Of a DNA stretch of 41,410 nt, positions 8,758-16,319 are shown one piece after another. The notes under the pieces were generated by a model, which was given only the letters and a program-made list of their open reading frames with translations, was not told the origin of the DNA and did not search any database. Numbering within the stretch: the first letter of the stretch is position 1; every line of letters begins with the position of its first letter. The stretch covers positions 1-41,410 of the forward strand of contig JAFWSI010000038.1 of the NCBI GenBank assembly GCA_017519415.1, read 5' to 3'. The DNA comes from Ruminococcus sp. (GTDB taxonomy: Bacteria; Bacillota; Clostridia; Oscillospirales; Ruminococcaceae). The position numbers and the translations under genes are program-made.

Positions 8758-9609
8758 ATGGAATTATGGTTCACGGAGAGACATACTCCGAACGTTAAGT
8801 TTTCAATAAAGGTAGATCATCAGCTTTACAGCGGCAACAGCGAGTTCCAGCGCATCGACGTTTTCGATTCCAAGGAGTTCGGCCGCTTCCTCACCCTTGA
8901 CGGATATATGATGCTCACGGAAAAGGACGAGTTCATATACCATGAGATGATAACCCATGTTCCTATGTCGGTGCACCCGAATCCGAAGAACATACTCGTC
9001 ATCGGCGCAGGGGACGGCGGAGTTGTCCGCGAGCTTACGCGGTATGCCTCCGTCGAGAGCATAGACCTTGTGGAGATAGACGAGCTCGTGGTTGAGGTCT
9101 GCAAGAAGTACCTTCCTACGACCGCCTGCCGGTTCGACGATCCGAGAGTCCATGTTTTTTACGAGGACGGTGTGAAGTTCATACGCCGCTGTACAGACCA
9201 GTACGACGTTATAATCGTGGATTCCACCGATCCTTTCGGACCGGGTGAAGGACTTTTCACCAAGGAATTCTACGGAAGCTGCTTCAAGGCGCTCCGCGAC
9301 GACGGTATCATGGTAAACCAGCATGAGAGCCCGTTTTACGACGAGGACGCAGCCGCAATGCAGCGCTCCCACAAGCGTATAGTGGAGAGTTTCCCCATAA
9401 GCAAGGTGTATCAGGCGCATATCCCGACCTATCCCTCGGGACACTGGCTCTTCGGCTTCGCTTCAAAGAAATATCACCCGACCAACGACTATAACGGCAC
9501 AAAATGGAGTATGCTGGGCATAAAGACGCGCTACTACAACCCAAGGCTCCATACGGGAGCATTTGCTCTCCCATGCTATGTAGAGGAGCTTCTCAGAGAT
9601 GTTGAATAA
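8758..9609 (+). CDS. speE: Spermidine synthase (polyamine aminopropyltransferase)
   Basis: 283 residues, normal length. It transfers the aminopropyl group of decarboxylated SAM to putrescine. Visible landmarks are the small N-terminal beta domain (1-60), the nucleotide-binding motif VIGAGDGGVVRE with GAGDGG at 83-88, the acidic strand DLVEIDE, and the catalytic aspartate region VDSTDPFGP (155-163). The C-terminal YPSGHW segment is also family-typical. The start codon follows ACGGAGG at 8744-8750. Its donor is supplied by SpeD at the head of the operon and its acceptor by SpeA plus SpeB. It overlaps speB by 11 bases. Confidence 0.95.
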   Translation: MELWFTERHTPNVKFSIKVDHQLYSGNSEFQRIDVFDSKEFGRFLTLDGYMMLTEKDEFIYHEMITHVPMSVHPNPKNILVIGAGDGGVVRELTRYASVESIDLVEIDELVVEVCKKYLPTTACRFDDPRVHVFYEDGVKFIRRCTDQYDVIIVDSTDPFGPGEGLFTKEFYGSCFKALRDDGIMVNQHESPFYDEDAAAMQRSHKRIVESFPISKVYQAHIPTYPSGHWLFGFASKKYHPTNDYNGTKWSMLGIKTRYYNPRLHTGAFALPCYVEELLRDVE

Positions 9610-10450
9610 GAATGTACAGACCTTTATCGCCTGCGACAGCGAGTATGAGGACGCAAGGATAGTCCTTTTCGGAGCAGGATTCGACGGTACCACAAGTTTC
9701 CGTCCGGGAACGAGATTTGCCCCCTCGGCTGTCCGCAATGAGAGCTTCGGCATCGAGACCTACAGTCCCTATCAGAACAAGGACATGACAGACTACAGCT
9801 ACTTCGACAGCGGAGACTTAGAGCTGCCTTTCGGCAATACAAAGCAGGCAGTCGCAGATATAGCAGTACGCTCAGAGGAGATACTTGCCGACGGCAAGCT
9901 GCCCTTTATGATAGGCGGCGAGCACCTTGTAACTCTGGGTTCTGTCAAGGCGGTCAATGACAAGTACGCCGACCTTTATATCGTTCACTTTGACGCACAC
10001 GCCGATCTCCGAGACGACTATCTCGGTCAGCAGATGTCCCATGCCTGTGTGCTGAGGCGCTGTCACGAGCTTGTGGGAGACGGGCATATCTTCCAGTTCG
10101 GTATCCGCAGCGGAGACAGGGAGGAATTCCTCTTTGCTGACAGGCATACGGAAATGCACAAATTCAGCTTCGACGGTCTTGAGGAGACCGTGGAAAAGCT
10201 CATGGGCAGGAACGTATACTTCACTCTTGATCTTGATGTTCTCGATCCGTCTGTTTTCCCGGGCACCGGAACGCCCGAAGCCGGAGGCGTCACCTTTGAC
10301 GAGCTGAGAAGGGCAGTGACTCTCGTTTGCAGCGAGCTCAATATTGTGGGCTGCGATGTGAACGAGCTCAGTCCCGTATACGATCAGAGCGGAGTTTCCA
10401 CAGCAGTCGCCTGCAAGATAATCAGGGAAATGCTGCTGGCGCTGTCATAA
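9599..10450 (+). CDS. speB: Agmatinase (ureohydrolase family)
   Basis: 283-residue manganese ureohydrolase that cleaves agmatine to putrescine and urea. The binuclear metal ligands are present: H109 in GGEH, the D132-x-H134-x-D136 cluster in FDAHADLRDD, and D211 and D213 in TLDLDVLDPS. The active-site segment near GTGTPEAGG is also conserved. Arginase or formimidoylglutamase activity is formally possible within the family, but the operon with arginine decarboxylase and spermidine synthase genes argues for agmatinase. The gene starts inside the 3' end of speE (11-base overlap), so translation is probably coupled. Confidence 0.93.
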   Translation: MLNKNVQTFIACDSEYEDARIVLFGAGFDGTTSFRPGTRFAPSAVRNESFGIETYSPYQNKDMTDYSYFDSGDLELPFGNTKQAVADIAVRSEEILADGKLPFMIGGEHLVTLGSVKAVNDKYADLYIVHFDAHADLRDDYLGQQMSHACVLRRCHELVGDGHIFQFGIRSGDREEFLFADRHTEMHKFSFDGLEETVEKLMGRNVYFTLDLDVLDPSVFPGTGTPEAGGVTFDELRRAVTLVCSELNIVGCDVNELSPVYDQSGVSTAVACKIIREMLLALS

Positions 10451-10463
10451 AGAGGCTGTTCAT

Positions 10464-11081
10464 ATGGAAAACAATAATAACGGAAAGGGAAAAACCGTGA
10501 ATGTGGCTTCTCTTATAGTGATACTGATCGTTCTTGGAGTTCTTATAGTATTCGGGGCCTTTGGCATGATGATCGCAGGCTCTGTCAAAAAAGAGATAGA
10601 AGGCGGTATCGATATTGATACCTCGGCATATGATACGAGCGTTACCGCTGTTATCACGGAAAACAGGAAGATAAGCGTATCTGTTGGAGAGGGTATGGAC
10701 GCAAATCCTGCGGATTCCTATACTCCCGTATATCGGTATGATTATAACGGCACTTCCTATACTGTCAGCGGCAGCGCTTCGTCGGGCACGCCGCGGTATG
10801 CCGTCGGAGAAAAGGTCAATGTCAGGATCTCCTCCGACGATCCTGAAAAGATGTACGATCCCGATTTCAATGCCAAAACTGTATATAACAGCTTTAAAAA
10901 AGACGTAAAAAGAATGCTGATCATACCCTCTGTTATTTCAGTTGTGATGATCATGACTGCGCTGGTGTGCGTTATATTATTTGTAAGGAAGCACGGCTCT
11001 GATACGGGCAGTACGTTCTACGGCAGCACGCAGTCCTCGGAGCAGGAGAATTACGATCCCAACGATGATTACAGAGGCTGA
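10464..11081 (+). CDS. DUF3592-like membrane protein
   Basis: 205 residues with one membrane helix near the N-terminus (about 14-40), a central extracytoplasmic beta-rich domain of about 110 residues, and a second helix near 150-175 followed by a charged tail. The central part, with VYRYDYNG and later GEKVNVRISSDDPEKMY, matches the pattern of DUF3592 proteins (tyrosine-rich strand, then a V-x-DPxxP-like end). Function unknown. It begins 13 bases after speB. A second, shorter and broken member of the same family lies at 11580-12053, which suggests local duplication. Confidence 0.75.
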   Translation: MENNNNGKGKTVNVASLIVILIVLGVLIVFGAFGMMIAGSVKKEIEGGIDIDTSAYDTSVTAVITENRKISVSVGEGMDANPADSYTPVYRYDYNGTSYTVSGSASSGTPRYAVGEKVNVRISSDDPEKMYDPDFNAKTVYNSFKKDVKRMLIIPSVISVVMIMTALVCVILFVRKHGSDTGSTFYGSTQSSEQENYDPNDDYRG

Positions 11082-11087
11082 TGATAT

Positions 11088-11549
11088 ATGGATATATTCA
11101 GAGCTGAAAATACAGCAGGACTTACTGATATACGCATGGAGTACCTGCGCGAGGACTTCCCCGAAATGCCTGATGAACAGGCTGAATATATCAGAGAAAG
11201 GCTCCCGCGCTATTATGAAGAGCATTTAAACCGCGACTTCTTCGCATATCTTGCAGAGGATAAGGGGAACATAGTGGGCTCGGCGTTCCTTGTTATTAAG
11301 GAAATGCCGCCCAATTCAAACTTCCCCGACGGCAGGATCGGAACAGTGCTTAATGTCTATGTCAAGCCCGGGTACAGGCGTCAGGGTATAGCAAAAGCTC
11401 TTATGGAGCTGCTTATCTCGGACGCAAAGGCTTTTAAGCTGGACTACATCGAGCTGAAAGCTTCTGATGACGGCTATCCGCTGTATAAAAAGCTGGGATT
11501 TAAGGTGGAAAACACCGGATTTACAAATATGAAGCTGAAAATAAGGTGA
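11088..11549 (+). CDS. GNAT-family N-acetyltransferase
   Basis: 153 residues with the full GNAT fold. The acetyl-CoA pyrophosphate-binding signature is VKPGYRRQGIAKAL (motif A, Q/RxxGxG/A pattern) and the C-terminal YPLYKKLGFK segment is motif B. The substrate is not deducible. Its place in a polyamine operon makes a spermidine/diamine acetyltransferase attractive, but the N-terminus does not show the SpeG or PaiA pattern clearly enough to say so. It starts 6 bases after the preceding gene, with AGAGG just upstream. Confidence 0.85.
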   Translation: MDIFRAENTAGLTDIRMEYLREDFPEMPDEQAEYIRERLPRYYEEHLNRDFFAYLAEDKGNIVGSAFLVIKEMPPNSNFPDGRIGTVLNVYVKPGYRRQGIAKALMELLISDAKAFKLDYIELKASDDGYPLYKKLGFKVENTGFTNMKLKIR

Positions 11550-11579
11550 CATCCTTATACTAAAAGGCGAGGAGAGTCT

Positions 11580-12053
11580 ATGGATTTAGAAAAAATACTT
11601 GAAACAGGTTTTGTTGTTATTATTGTTCTGGCATGATCTGTGGTTTTTTTCGGTACATTATATATATTGATAAAGTGTTCAAGTGTAGAAAATGAAAGAA
11701 GAGCAAGGTGTACCGAAAGAGTTTTGGCAGAAGTAATTTATTTTACCAATGTTGAGCATTATAACAGGGAAAAAGGCACTGTATATTCTGAGAAGGCACC
11801 TGTTTATGAGTACAGCTACAAGGGCGTTTTTTGCAGATGCACAGGCGGTTTTAGCAGCGCGTGGAGAAAGAAGAATCCTGTAGGAAGTCAGGCAGAGCTT
11901 TTTGTAGACCCTGAAGATCCAAAATCCTTTATCTGTCCTGAGGAAGAAAGAAACAGTAGCATTCAGGCAATAAAATGGATATGTATAATTGCCGGAGCGG
12001 TATTGCTGGTCATACTGGGAATATGCCTGACAGTAGCATATCTGAATGCCTGA
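11580..12053 (+). pseudogene. DUF3592-like protein interrupted by an in-frame TGA
   Basis: An ATG at 11580 with a good ribosome site (GGAGAG, 11570-11575) opens a frame that hits TGA at 11634-11636 after 18 codons. The same frame then continues without further stops to 12053. The TGA falls in the middle of a hydrophobic helix (FVVIIVLA, stop, SVVFFGTLYILI), where a tryptophan codon TGG would fit. Downstream sequence (VYEYSYKG, then DPEDPKSF and a C-terminal helix) matches the DUF3592 pattern of the gene at 10464. Most simply this is a nonsense mutation or sequencing error. A GTG at 11640 could start a 137-residue product, but it has no ribosome site. Confidence 0.7.
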
Positions 12054-12072
12054 GTTTTAGAAAATGCCGATG

Positions 12073-12100
12073 TTGTTCATATGATAAACATAAATATTAT
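12073..12100 (+). promoter_or_regulatory. Possible internal promoter before carboxyspermidine dehydrogenase
   Basis: TTGTTC (12073-12078), a 16-base spacer and TATTAT (12095-12100) form a moderate promoter match in an AT-rich gap. It could give the second half of the operon independent transcription. Weak evidence. Confidence 0.35.
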
Positions 12101-12122
12101 TTAAGATACGGAGGAATAAAAA

Positions 12123-13325
12123 ATGGGAAAATGTATGATAATCGGCTGCGGAGGAGTTGCTTCCGTAGCGATCCACAAGTGCTGTCAGAACAGCGAGGTA
12201 TTTGAGGGCATAATGATAGCCAGCCGTACCAAGTCAAAGTGCGACGCGCTGAAGGAGAAGCTCCAGCCTACAACAAAGACCGTTATCGAGACCGCACAGG
12301 TAAACGCCGACAACGTGGACGAGCTCGTTGCCCTTATCAACAGCTACAAGCCGGACGTAGTGCTCAACCTTGCGCTGCCTTATCAGGACCTCACTATCAT
12401 GGACGCCTGCCTCGCTACAAAGACTAATTACGTTGATACTGCAAACTATGAGCCCCTTGATACTGCAAAGTTCGAGTACAAGTGGCAGTGGGCTTACCGC
12501 GAGAGATTTGAGAAGGCAGGTATCACCGCCCTCCTCGGAAGCGGTTTTGACCCGGGCGTTACGGGAGTATTCTCCGCTTACGCTATGAAGCATGAGTTCG
12601 ACGAGATAAACTACATCGACATTCTCGACTGCAACGGCGGCGACCACGGTTATCCCTTTGCCACAAACTTCAATCCCGAGATAAATATCCGTGAGGTATC
12701 AGCAAAGGGCAGCTACATCGAGGACGGCAAGTGGGTAGAGACAGAGCCCATGGAGATAAAGAGAGTTTACAACTTCAAGGGAGTAGGCGAAAAGGATATG
12801 TATCTTCTTCACCACGAGGAGCTTGAGTCCCTTGCTCTCAATATCAAGGGCATCAAGCGTATCCGCTTCTTCATGACCTTCGGCCAGAGCTACCTGACAC
12901 ACTTAAAGTGCCTTGAAAATGTGGGCATGACCTCTATCGAGCCTATTATGTACGAGGGAAAGGAGATAGTACCTCTCCAGTTCCTCAAGGCAGTTCTTCC
13001 CGATCCTGCTTCGCTTGGTCCGAGAACAGTGGGCAAGACCAATATCGGCTGTATCTTCCGCGGAAAGAAGGACGGCAAGGACAAGAACTACTACCTTTAC
13101 AATATATGCGATCATCAGGAGTGCTACAGGGAGGTCGGCTCGCAGGCCATCTCCTATACCACGGGCGTGCCTGCTATGATTGGCGCCATGATGATAATGA
13201 CGGGCACATGGAAGAAGGCAGGAGTATACAATATCGAGGAATTCGATCCCGATCCCTTCATGGAGGCTCTCAACAAGTGGGGACTCCCATGGGAGGAGGA
13301 CTTCGATCCGGTGCTCGTAGACTGA
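12123..13325 (+). CDS. Carboxynorspermidine/carboxyspermidine dehydrogenase (saccharopine dehydrogenase family)
   Basis: 400 residues. N-terminal Rossmann motif IIGCGGVAS (residues 7-15) followed by the ASRTKSKC segment typical of NADPH binding in this family. The enzyme condenses aspartate semialdehyde with a diamine (putrescine or diaminopropane) and reduces the imine to a carboxylated triamine. It is assigned to polyamine metabolism rather than lysine metabolism because its partner decarboxylase nspC lies in the same operon and putrescine-forming genes lie upstream. The length and the DPGVTGVFSAYA segment fit the Lys1-like branch. A strong GGAGG at 12111-12115 sets the start. Confidence 0.9.
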   Translation: MGKCMIIGCGGVASVAIHKCCQNSEVFEGIMIASRTKSKCDALKEKLQPTTKTVIETAQVNADNVDELVALINSYKPDVVLNLALPYQDLTIMDACLATKTNYVDTANYEPLDTAKFEYKWQWAYRERFEKAGITALLGSGFDPGVTGVFSAYAMKHEFDEINYIDILDCNGGDHGYPFATNFNPEINIREVSAKGSYIEDGKWVETEPMEIKRVYNFKGVGEKDMYLLHHEELESLALNIKGIKRIRFFMTFGQSYLTHLKCLENVGMTSIEPIMYEGKEIVPLQFLKAVLPDPASLGPRTVGKTNIGCIFRGKKDGKDKNYYLYNICDHQECYREVGSQAISYTTGVPAMIGAMMIMTGTWKKAGVYNIEEFDPDPFMEALNKWGLPWEEDFDPVLVD

Positions 13326-13326
13326 T

Positions 13327-13815
13327 TTGAATATAAAAAAGCTTGTAATCTATGCGCTCTTTGCAGCCTATGCCGTGCTTGCACTGAATCTGCTGTTCTT
13401 TATGCGGGACAGTATGTGGAGGTTTTACACATATAAGGAATACTTCCCCCGGAACACGAATTTTGTGCCTTTCCGCACGGTCATAGAGTTCGCAGGCTAT
13501 ATCCGCAGTCATGACAAGGTGTACGGAGATATGTCCGCAGACAATCTTCTCGGAAATCTCGCTGTATTCATGCCCGCAGGGATAATTTTCCCTGCTGTAT
13601 GGAAAAGGCAGCGGAGCTCCCGTGTATTTCTGCTCACTGTTTCGGCCGTCATAATCGGCGTGGAGCTTATACAGCTCCTGACTATGTGCGGCAGCTGCGA
13701 TATAGATGATTATATACTGAATATATCCGGCGCATTGCTCGGCTTTGCACTTTCAGGGCTGAAACCGGTACAACGGCTGACGTATACGGACGTCGGTCAT
13801 GAAAAAGGAGAATAA
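13327..13815 (+). CDS. VanZ-like membrane protein
   Basis: 162 residues with about four membrane helices. The segment DNLLGNLAVFMPAGIIFP followed by a helix ending in VELIQLL and then CDIDDYILNISGALLGF is the typical VanZ-domain pattern (N-x-x-x-F-x-P-x-G, then E-x-x-Q, then D-x-D-D-x-x-x-N). The biochemical role of the family is unclear; the founding member is linked to teicoplanin resistance. The start is a TTG directly after the dehydrogenase stop, since no in-frame ATG precedes the first helix; a later ATG would delete it. Its place in the polyamine operon is unexplained. Confidence 0.8.
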   Translation: MNIKKLVIYALFAAYAVLALNLLFFMRDSMWRFYTYKEYFPRNTNFVPFRTVIEFAGYIRSHDKVYGDMSADNLLGNLAVFMPAGIIFPAVWKRQRSSRVFLLTVSAVIIGVELIQLLTMCGSCDIDDYILNISGALLGFALSGLKPVQRLTYTDVGHEKGE

Positions 13816-13816
13816 T

Positions 13817-14521
13817 ATGAAAAGAACGATAACCACAGGCAGGCTTGCCGCGGTCATTGCGGCAGCTTCCATGCTCATGCTCACAGGCTGCGGAAAGGAA
13901 CTTCATCTTTCTGACGTGGGAACAAGAGCCACGACCTCGCCTTCTGCCGAAAACAATGACACCGGCAAGGACGACGAGATAAAGTCCTCCGACGGAAGGA
14001 GCTTTATAATTACCCTTCATCCCGATACTGCGCCCATAACCTGCGAGAACTTTGAAAAGCTGGTCAATGAAGGCTTTTATGACGGACTTACCTTCCACCG
14101 CGTCGTTGATAACTTCATGGCGCAGGGCGGCGATCCCGAAGGAACGGGCTCCGGCGGAAGCACAAGCAAGATAAAGGGAGAATTTTCCTCCAACGGTGTG
14201 GAAAACAATCTTTCCCACAAGCGCGGAGTAGTTTCCATGGCAAGGAGCAAGGCTCCCGACAGCGCTACCAGCCAGTTTTTCATCTGCTATACTGACTGTT
14301 CCGCTTCTCTTGACGGAAGCTATGCGGCTTTCGGAGAGGTCACAGAGGGTATGGACGTGGTTGACAGCTTCACCGAGGTGCCGCGTTCAGCGAACAGTTT
14401 CGGAGAGAATGCCGTACCCGACACGCCCATAATCATGGAAAAGGTGCAGATGATAGATCCCGACGAAGACGGTGAACCGAGAGTAAAGGTCACCATGAAC
14501 GATTTTCTGGAGAAGCAATGA
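13817..14521 (+). CDS. Cyclophilin-type peptidyl-prolyl isomerase lipoprotein
   Basis: 234 residues. An N-terminal lipoprotein signal ends in the lipobox MLTGC, so the mature protein should be lipid-anchored outside the membrane. After a low-complexity linker (about 35-55) comes a cyclophilin domain with the key motifs FHRVV, AQGGDPEGTG, SMARS and SQFFI. Folding of secreted proteins is the expected role. AAAGGAG at 13804-13810 supports the ATG at 13817 over one at 13799 that lies inside the previous gene. The gene overlaps nspC by four bases (ATGA), so the two are translationally coupled although their functions look unrelated. Confidence 0.88.
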   Translation: MKRTITTGRLAAVIAAASMLMLTGCGKELHLSDVGTRATTSPSAENNDTGKDDEIKSSDGRSFIITLHPDTAPITCENFEKLVNEGFYDGLTFHRVVDNFMAQGGDPEGTGSGGSTSKIKGEFSSNGVENNLSHKRGVVSMARSKAPDSATSQFFICYTDCSASLDGSYAAFGEVTEGMDVVDSFTEVPRSANSFGENAVPDTPIIMEKVQMIDPDEDGEPRVKVTMNDFLEKQ

Positions 14522-15648
14522 TATTTGATACAAAAAAGCTGCCGACTCCCTGCTATGTAGTGGACGAGTCGGCGCTTATACATAATCTGGAGATACTGCG
14601 CGGCGTTTCACAGCGTACAGGCGCAAAGATACTCCTTGCTCAGAAGGCTTTCTCATGCTATCATCTTTATCCCCTTATCGGTGAGTACCTTGCGGGCACC
14701 GCGTGCAGCGGCCTTTTCGAGGCAAGACTGGGCTATGAGGAAATGGGAAAGGAAAATCACGTCTTTTCAGCGGCCTACCGCGAAAGCGAAATTGACGGGA
14801 TAATATCCTGCTGCGGACATATCATATTCAATTCCTTTGCGCAGCTGGACAGATACCGCGACCGCGTGCTTGCGGCAGGCAAAAAGATAGGACTGCGCAT
14901 AAATCCCGAGTGCTCCACTCAGGAGGGACATGAGATATACGACCCCTGCTCGCCTAAGTCGAGACTGGGGATCACGCGGAAAAACTTCCGCGGTGACGAT
15001 CTCCGCGGCGTTACGGGACTTCACTTCCATACACTCTGCGAGCAGAATTCCGACGATCTGGAGACTACTCTGGACGCAATTGAGGAAAAGTTCGGGGATA
15101 TACTGCCCGGAATGGAATGGATAAACTTCGGCGGCGGTCATCATATCACCCGTGAGGACTACGACATACCGCGCCTTGAAAGATGCATACGCCGTATGCA
15201 GGAAAAGTACGGGCTGGAGGTCTTCCTCGAACCGGGAGAGGCGATAGCCTTGAATGCAGGCTGGCTGGTGACGGAGGTCCTCGATCTTACGGAGAACGAT
15301 ATGCCTATCGCTATCCTTGACACCTCGGCTGCCTGTCATATGCCGGACGTGCTGGAAATGCCCTACCGTCCGCCCCTTATGGGCTCGGGAGAAAACGGCG
15401 AAAAGAAGTACAGCTATCGTCTCGGTTCCCAGACCTGTCTTGCGGGCGACGTTATAGGGGAGTACTCTTTCGATGAGCCGCTTCACATCGGTGACAGGCT
15501 GGTTTTCGATGATATGGCGATATACTCAATGGTAAAGAACAATACCTTTAACGGTATGCCCCTGCCTGCCATACTGCTGCTGAAAAAGGACGGCAGCTTC
15601 GAGACTCTGCGCAGCTTCGGCTATGAGGACTTCAAGGGGAGACTGTAA
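14518..15648 (+). CDS. nspC: Carboxynorspermidine/carboxyspermidine decarboxylase
   Basis: 376-residue PLP enzyme of the alanine racemase/group IV decarboxylase fold. It removes the carboxyl group from carboxy(nor)spermidine, completing the aspartate-semialdehyde route to (nor)spermidine. The PLP lysine is K43 in LLAQKAFS, the phosphate-binding glycines are in INFGGGHHI, and the C-terminal active-site cysteine region is DTSAACHMPDVLEMP. The family is distinguished from diaminopimelate decarboxylase by its short length and the YVVDE N-terminus. Its partner dehydrogenase is encoded at 12123. It overlaps the cyclophilin gene by 4 bases and the next gene by 1. Confidence 0.93.
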   Translation: MIFDTKKLPTPCYVVDESALIHNLEILRGVSQRTGAKILLAQKAFSCYHLYPLIGEYLAGTACSGLFEARLGYEEMGKENHVFSAAYRESEIDGIISCCGHIIFNSFAQLDRYRDRVLAAGKKIGLRINPECSTQEGHEIYDPCSPKSRLGITRKNFRGDDLRGVTGLHFHTLCEQNSDDLETTLDAIEEKFGDILPGMEWINFGGGHHITREDYDIPRLERCIRRMQEKYGLEVFLEPGEAIALNAGWLVTEVLDLTENDMPIAILDTSAACHMPDVLEMPYRPPLMGSGENGEKKYSYRLGSQTCLAGDVIGEYSFDEPLHIGDRLVFDDMAIYSMVKNNTFNGMPLPAILLLKKDGSFETLRSFGYEDFKGRL

Positions 15649-16217
15649 TGACAAATATTTACTTTGTACGCCATGCACAGCCCGATCACAGCTGCACCGA
15701 CGCAGCGCTTCGTCCTCTGACGGAAGAGGGCGTGAGAGATACCCTCAGGGTAGTTGAGGCAATGAGGGATATACACCTTGACTATGCAGTATCCAGTCCC
15801 TATAAGCGCAGCTATGATACTATCAAGGGAGCTGCTGACGACCACGGGCTGAAAATAGAGCTTGATGACCGCCTGCATGAGCGTATAAGCGGTATTAACG
15901 GCAACAATATGGATATGTTCCGCAGGCGCTGGGCTGACTTCAGCTTCTGCGAGGAGGGCGGCGAGAGCCTCGGCTCGGTGACAGAGCGCAATATCGCCGC
16001 TGTGAACGATATACTTGACTCTCACAGGGACGAGAGCGTTCTGGTGGGAACTCACGGAACTGCCCTCAGTACCATACTTCATTACTATGATAACAGCTTC
16101 GGAGTTGAGGGCTTCCTGCGCATTATAGACTATATGCCTTATATCGTAAGGCTGAGCTTTGAAGGCAGGGAGCTCATCGAAAAGGAAGAGCTCCTCATAG
16201 TTGAAAAGAAATTCTGA
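15648..16217 (+). CDS. Histidine phosphatase (phosphoglycerate mutase-like)
   Basis: 189 residues. The N-terminal catalytic motif is VRHAQPDHS (RHG-type with alanine in place of glycine), and the second histidine is in VGTHGTALS. The member is short, as in broad-specificity bacterial phosphatases, and the substrate cannot be predicted. Last gene of the polyamine operon: its ATG overlaps the nspC stop by one base and a strong terminator starts at its stop codon. Confidence 0.88.
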   Translation: MTNIYFVRHAQPDHSCTDAALRPLTEEGVRDTLRVVEAMRDIHLDYAVSSPYKRSYDTIKGAADDHGLKIELDDRLHERISGINGNNMDMFRRRWADFSFCEEGGESLGSVTERNIAAVNDILDSHRDESVLVGTHGTALSTILHYYDNSFGVEGFLRIIDYMPYIVRLSFEGRELIEKEELLIVEKKF

Positions 16218-16244
16218 AAGGCTCCGCCAATGCGGAGCCTTTTT
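16217..16244 (+). terminator. Terminator of the polyamine operon
   Basis: An 11-bp stem (16217-16227 with 16232-16242) with a CAAT loop and a T run to 16244. It begins at the last base of the phosphatase stop codon. Confidence 0.92.
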
Positions 16245-16268
16245 CTGTCAGCCATGTTTTTGCGGGAA

Positions 16269-16297
16269 TTGACTTATCCTCCTGCCTGTGCTATACT
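16269..16297 (+). promoter_or_regulatory. Promoter of the COG0523 GTPase gene
   Basis: TTGACT (16269-16274), a 17-base spacer and TATACT (16292-16297). The expected start near 16304 coincides with the ribosome site AAGGAG (16305-16310), giving a leader of only about 16 bases. Confidence 0.72.
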
Positions 16298-16319
16298 TAT
16301 TCCGAAGGAGTTGCAGATC

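Noticed and set aside
10063-10341. ORFs of 60-100 codons antisense or out of frame within genes throughout the window
   Set aside because: They lack ribosome sites and protein-like composition and are fully covered by genes with clear families.
13319-13815. VanZ-like gene as evidence for a glycopeptide resistance island
   Set aside because: No vanH, vanA, vanX or regulator genes are present; stand-alone VanZ-domain proteins are common in Firmicutes.
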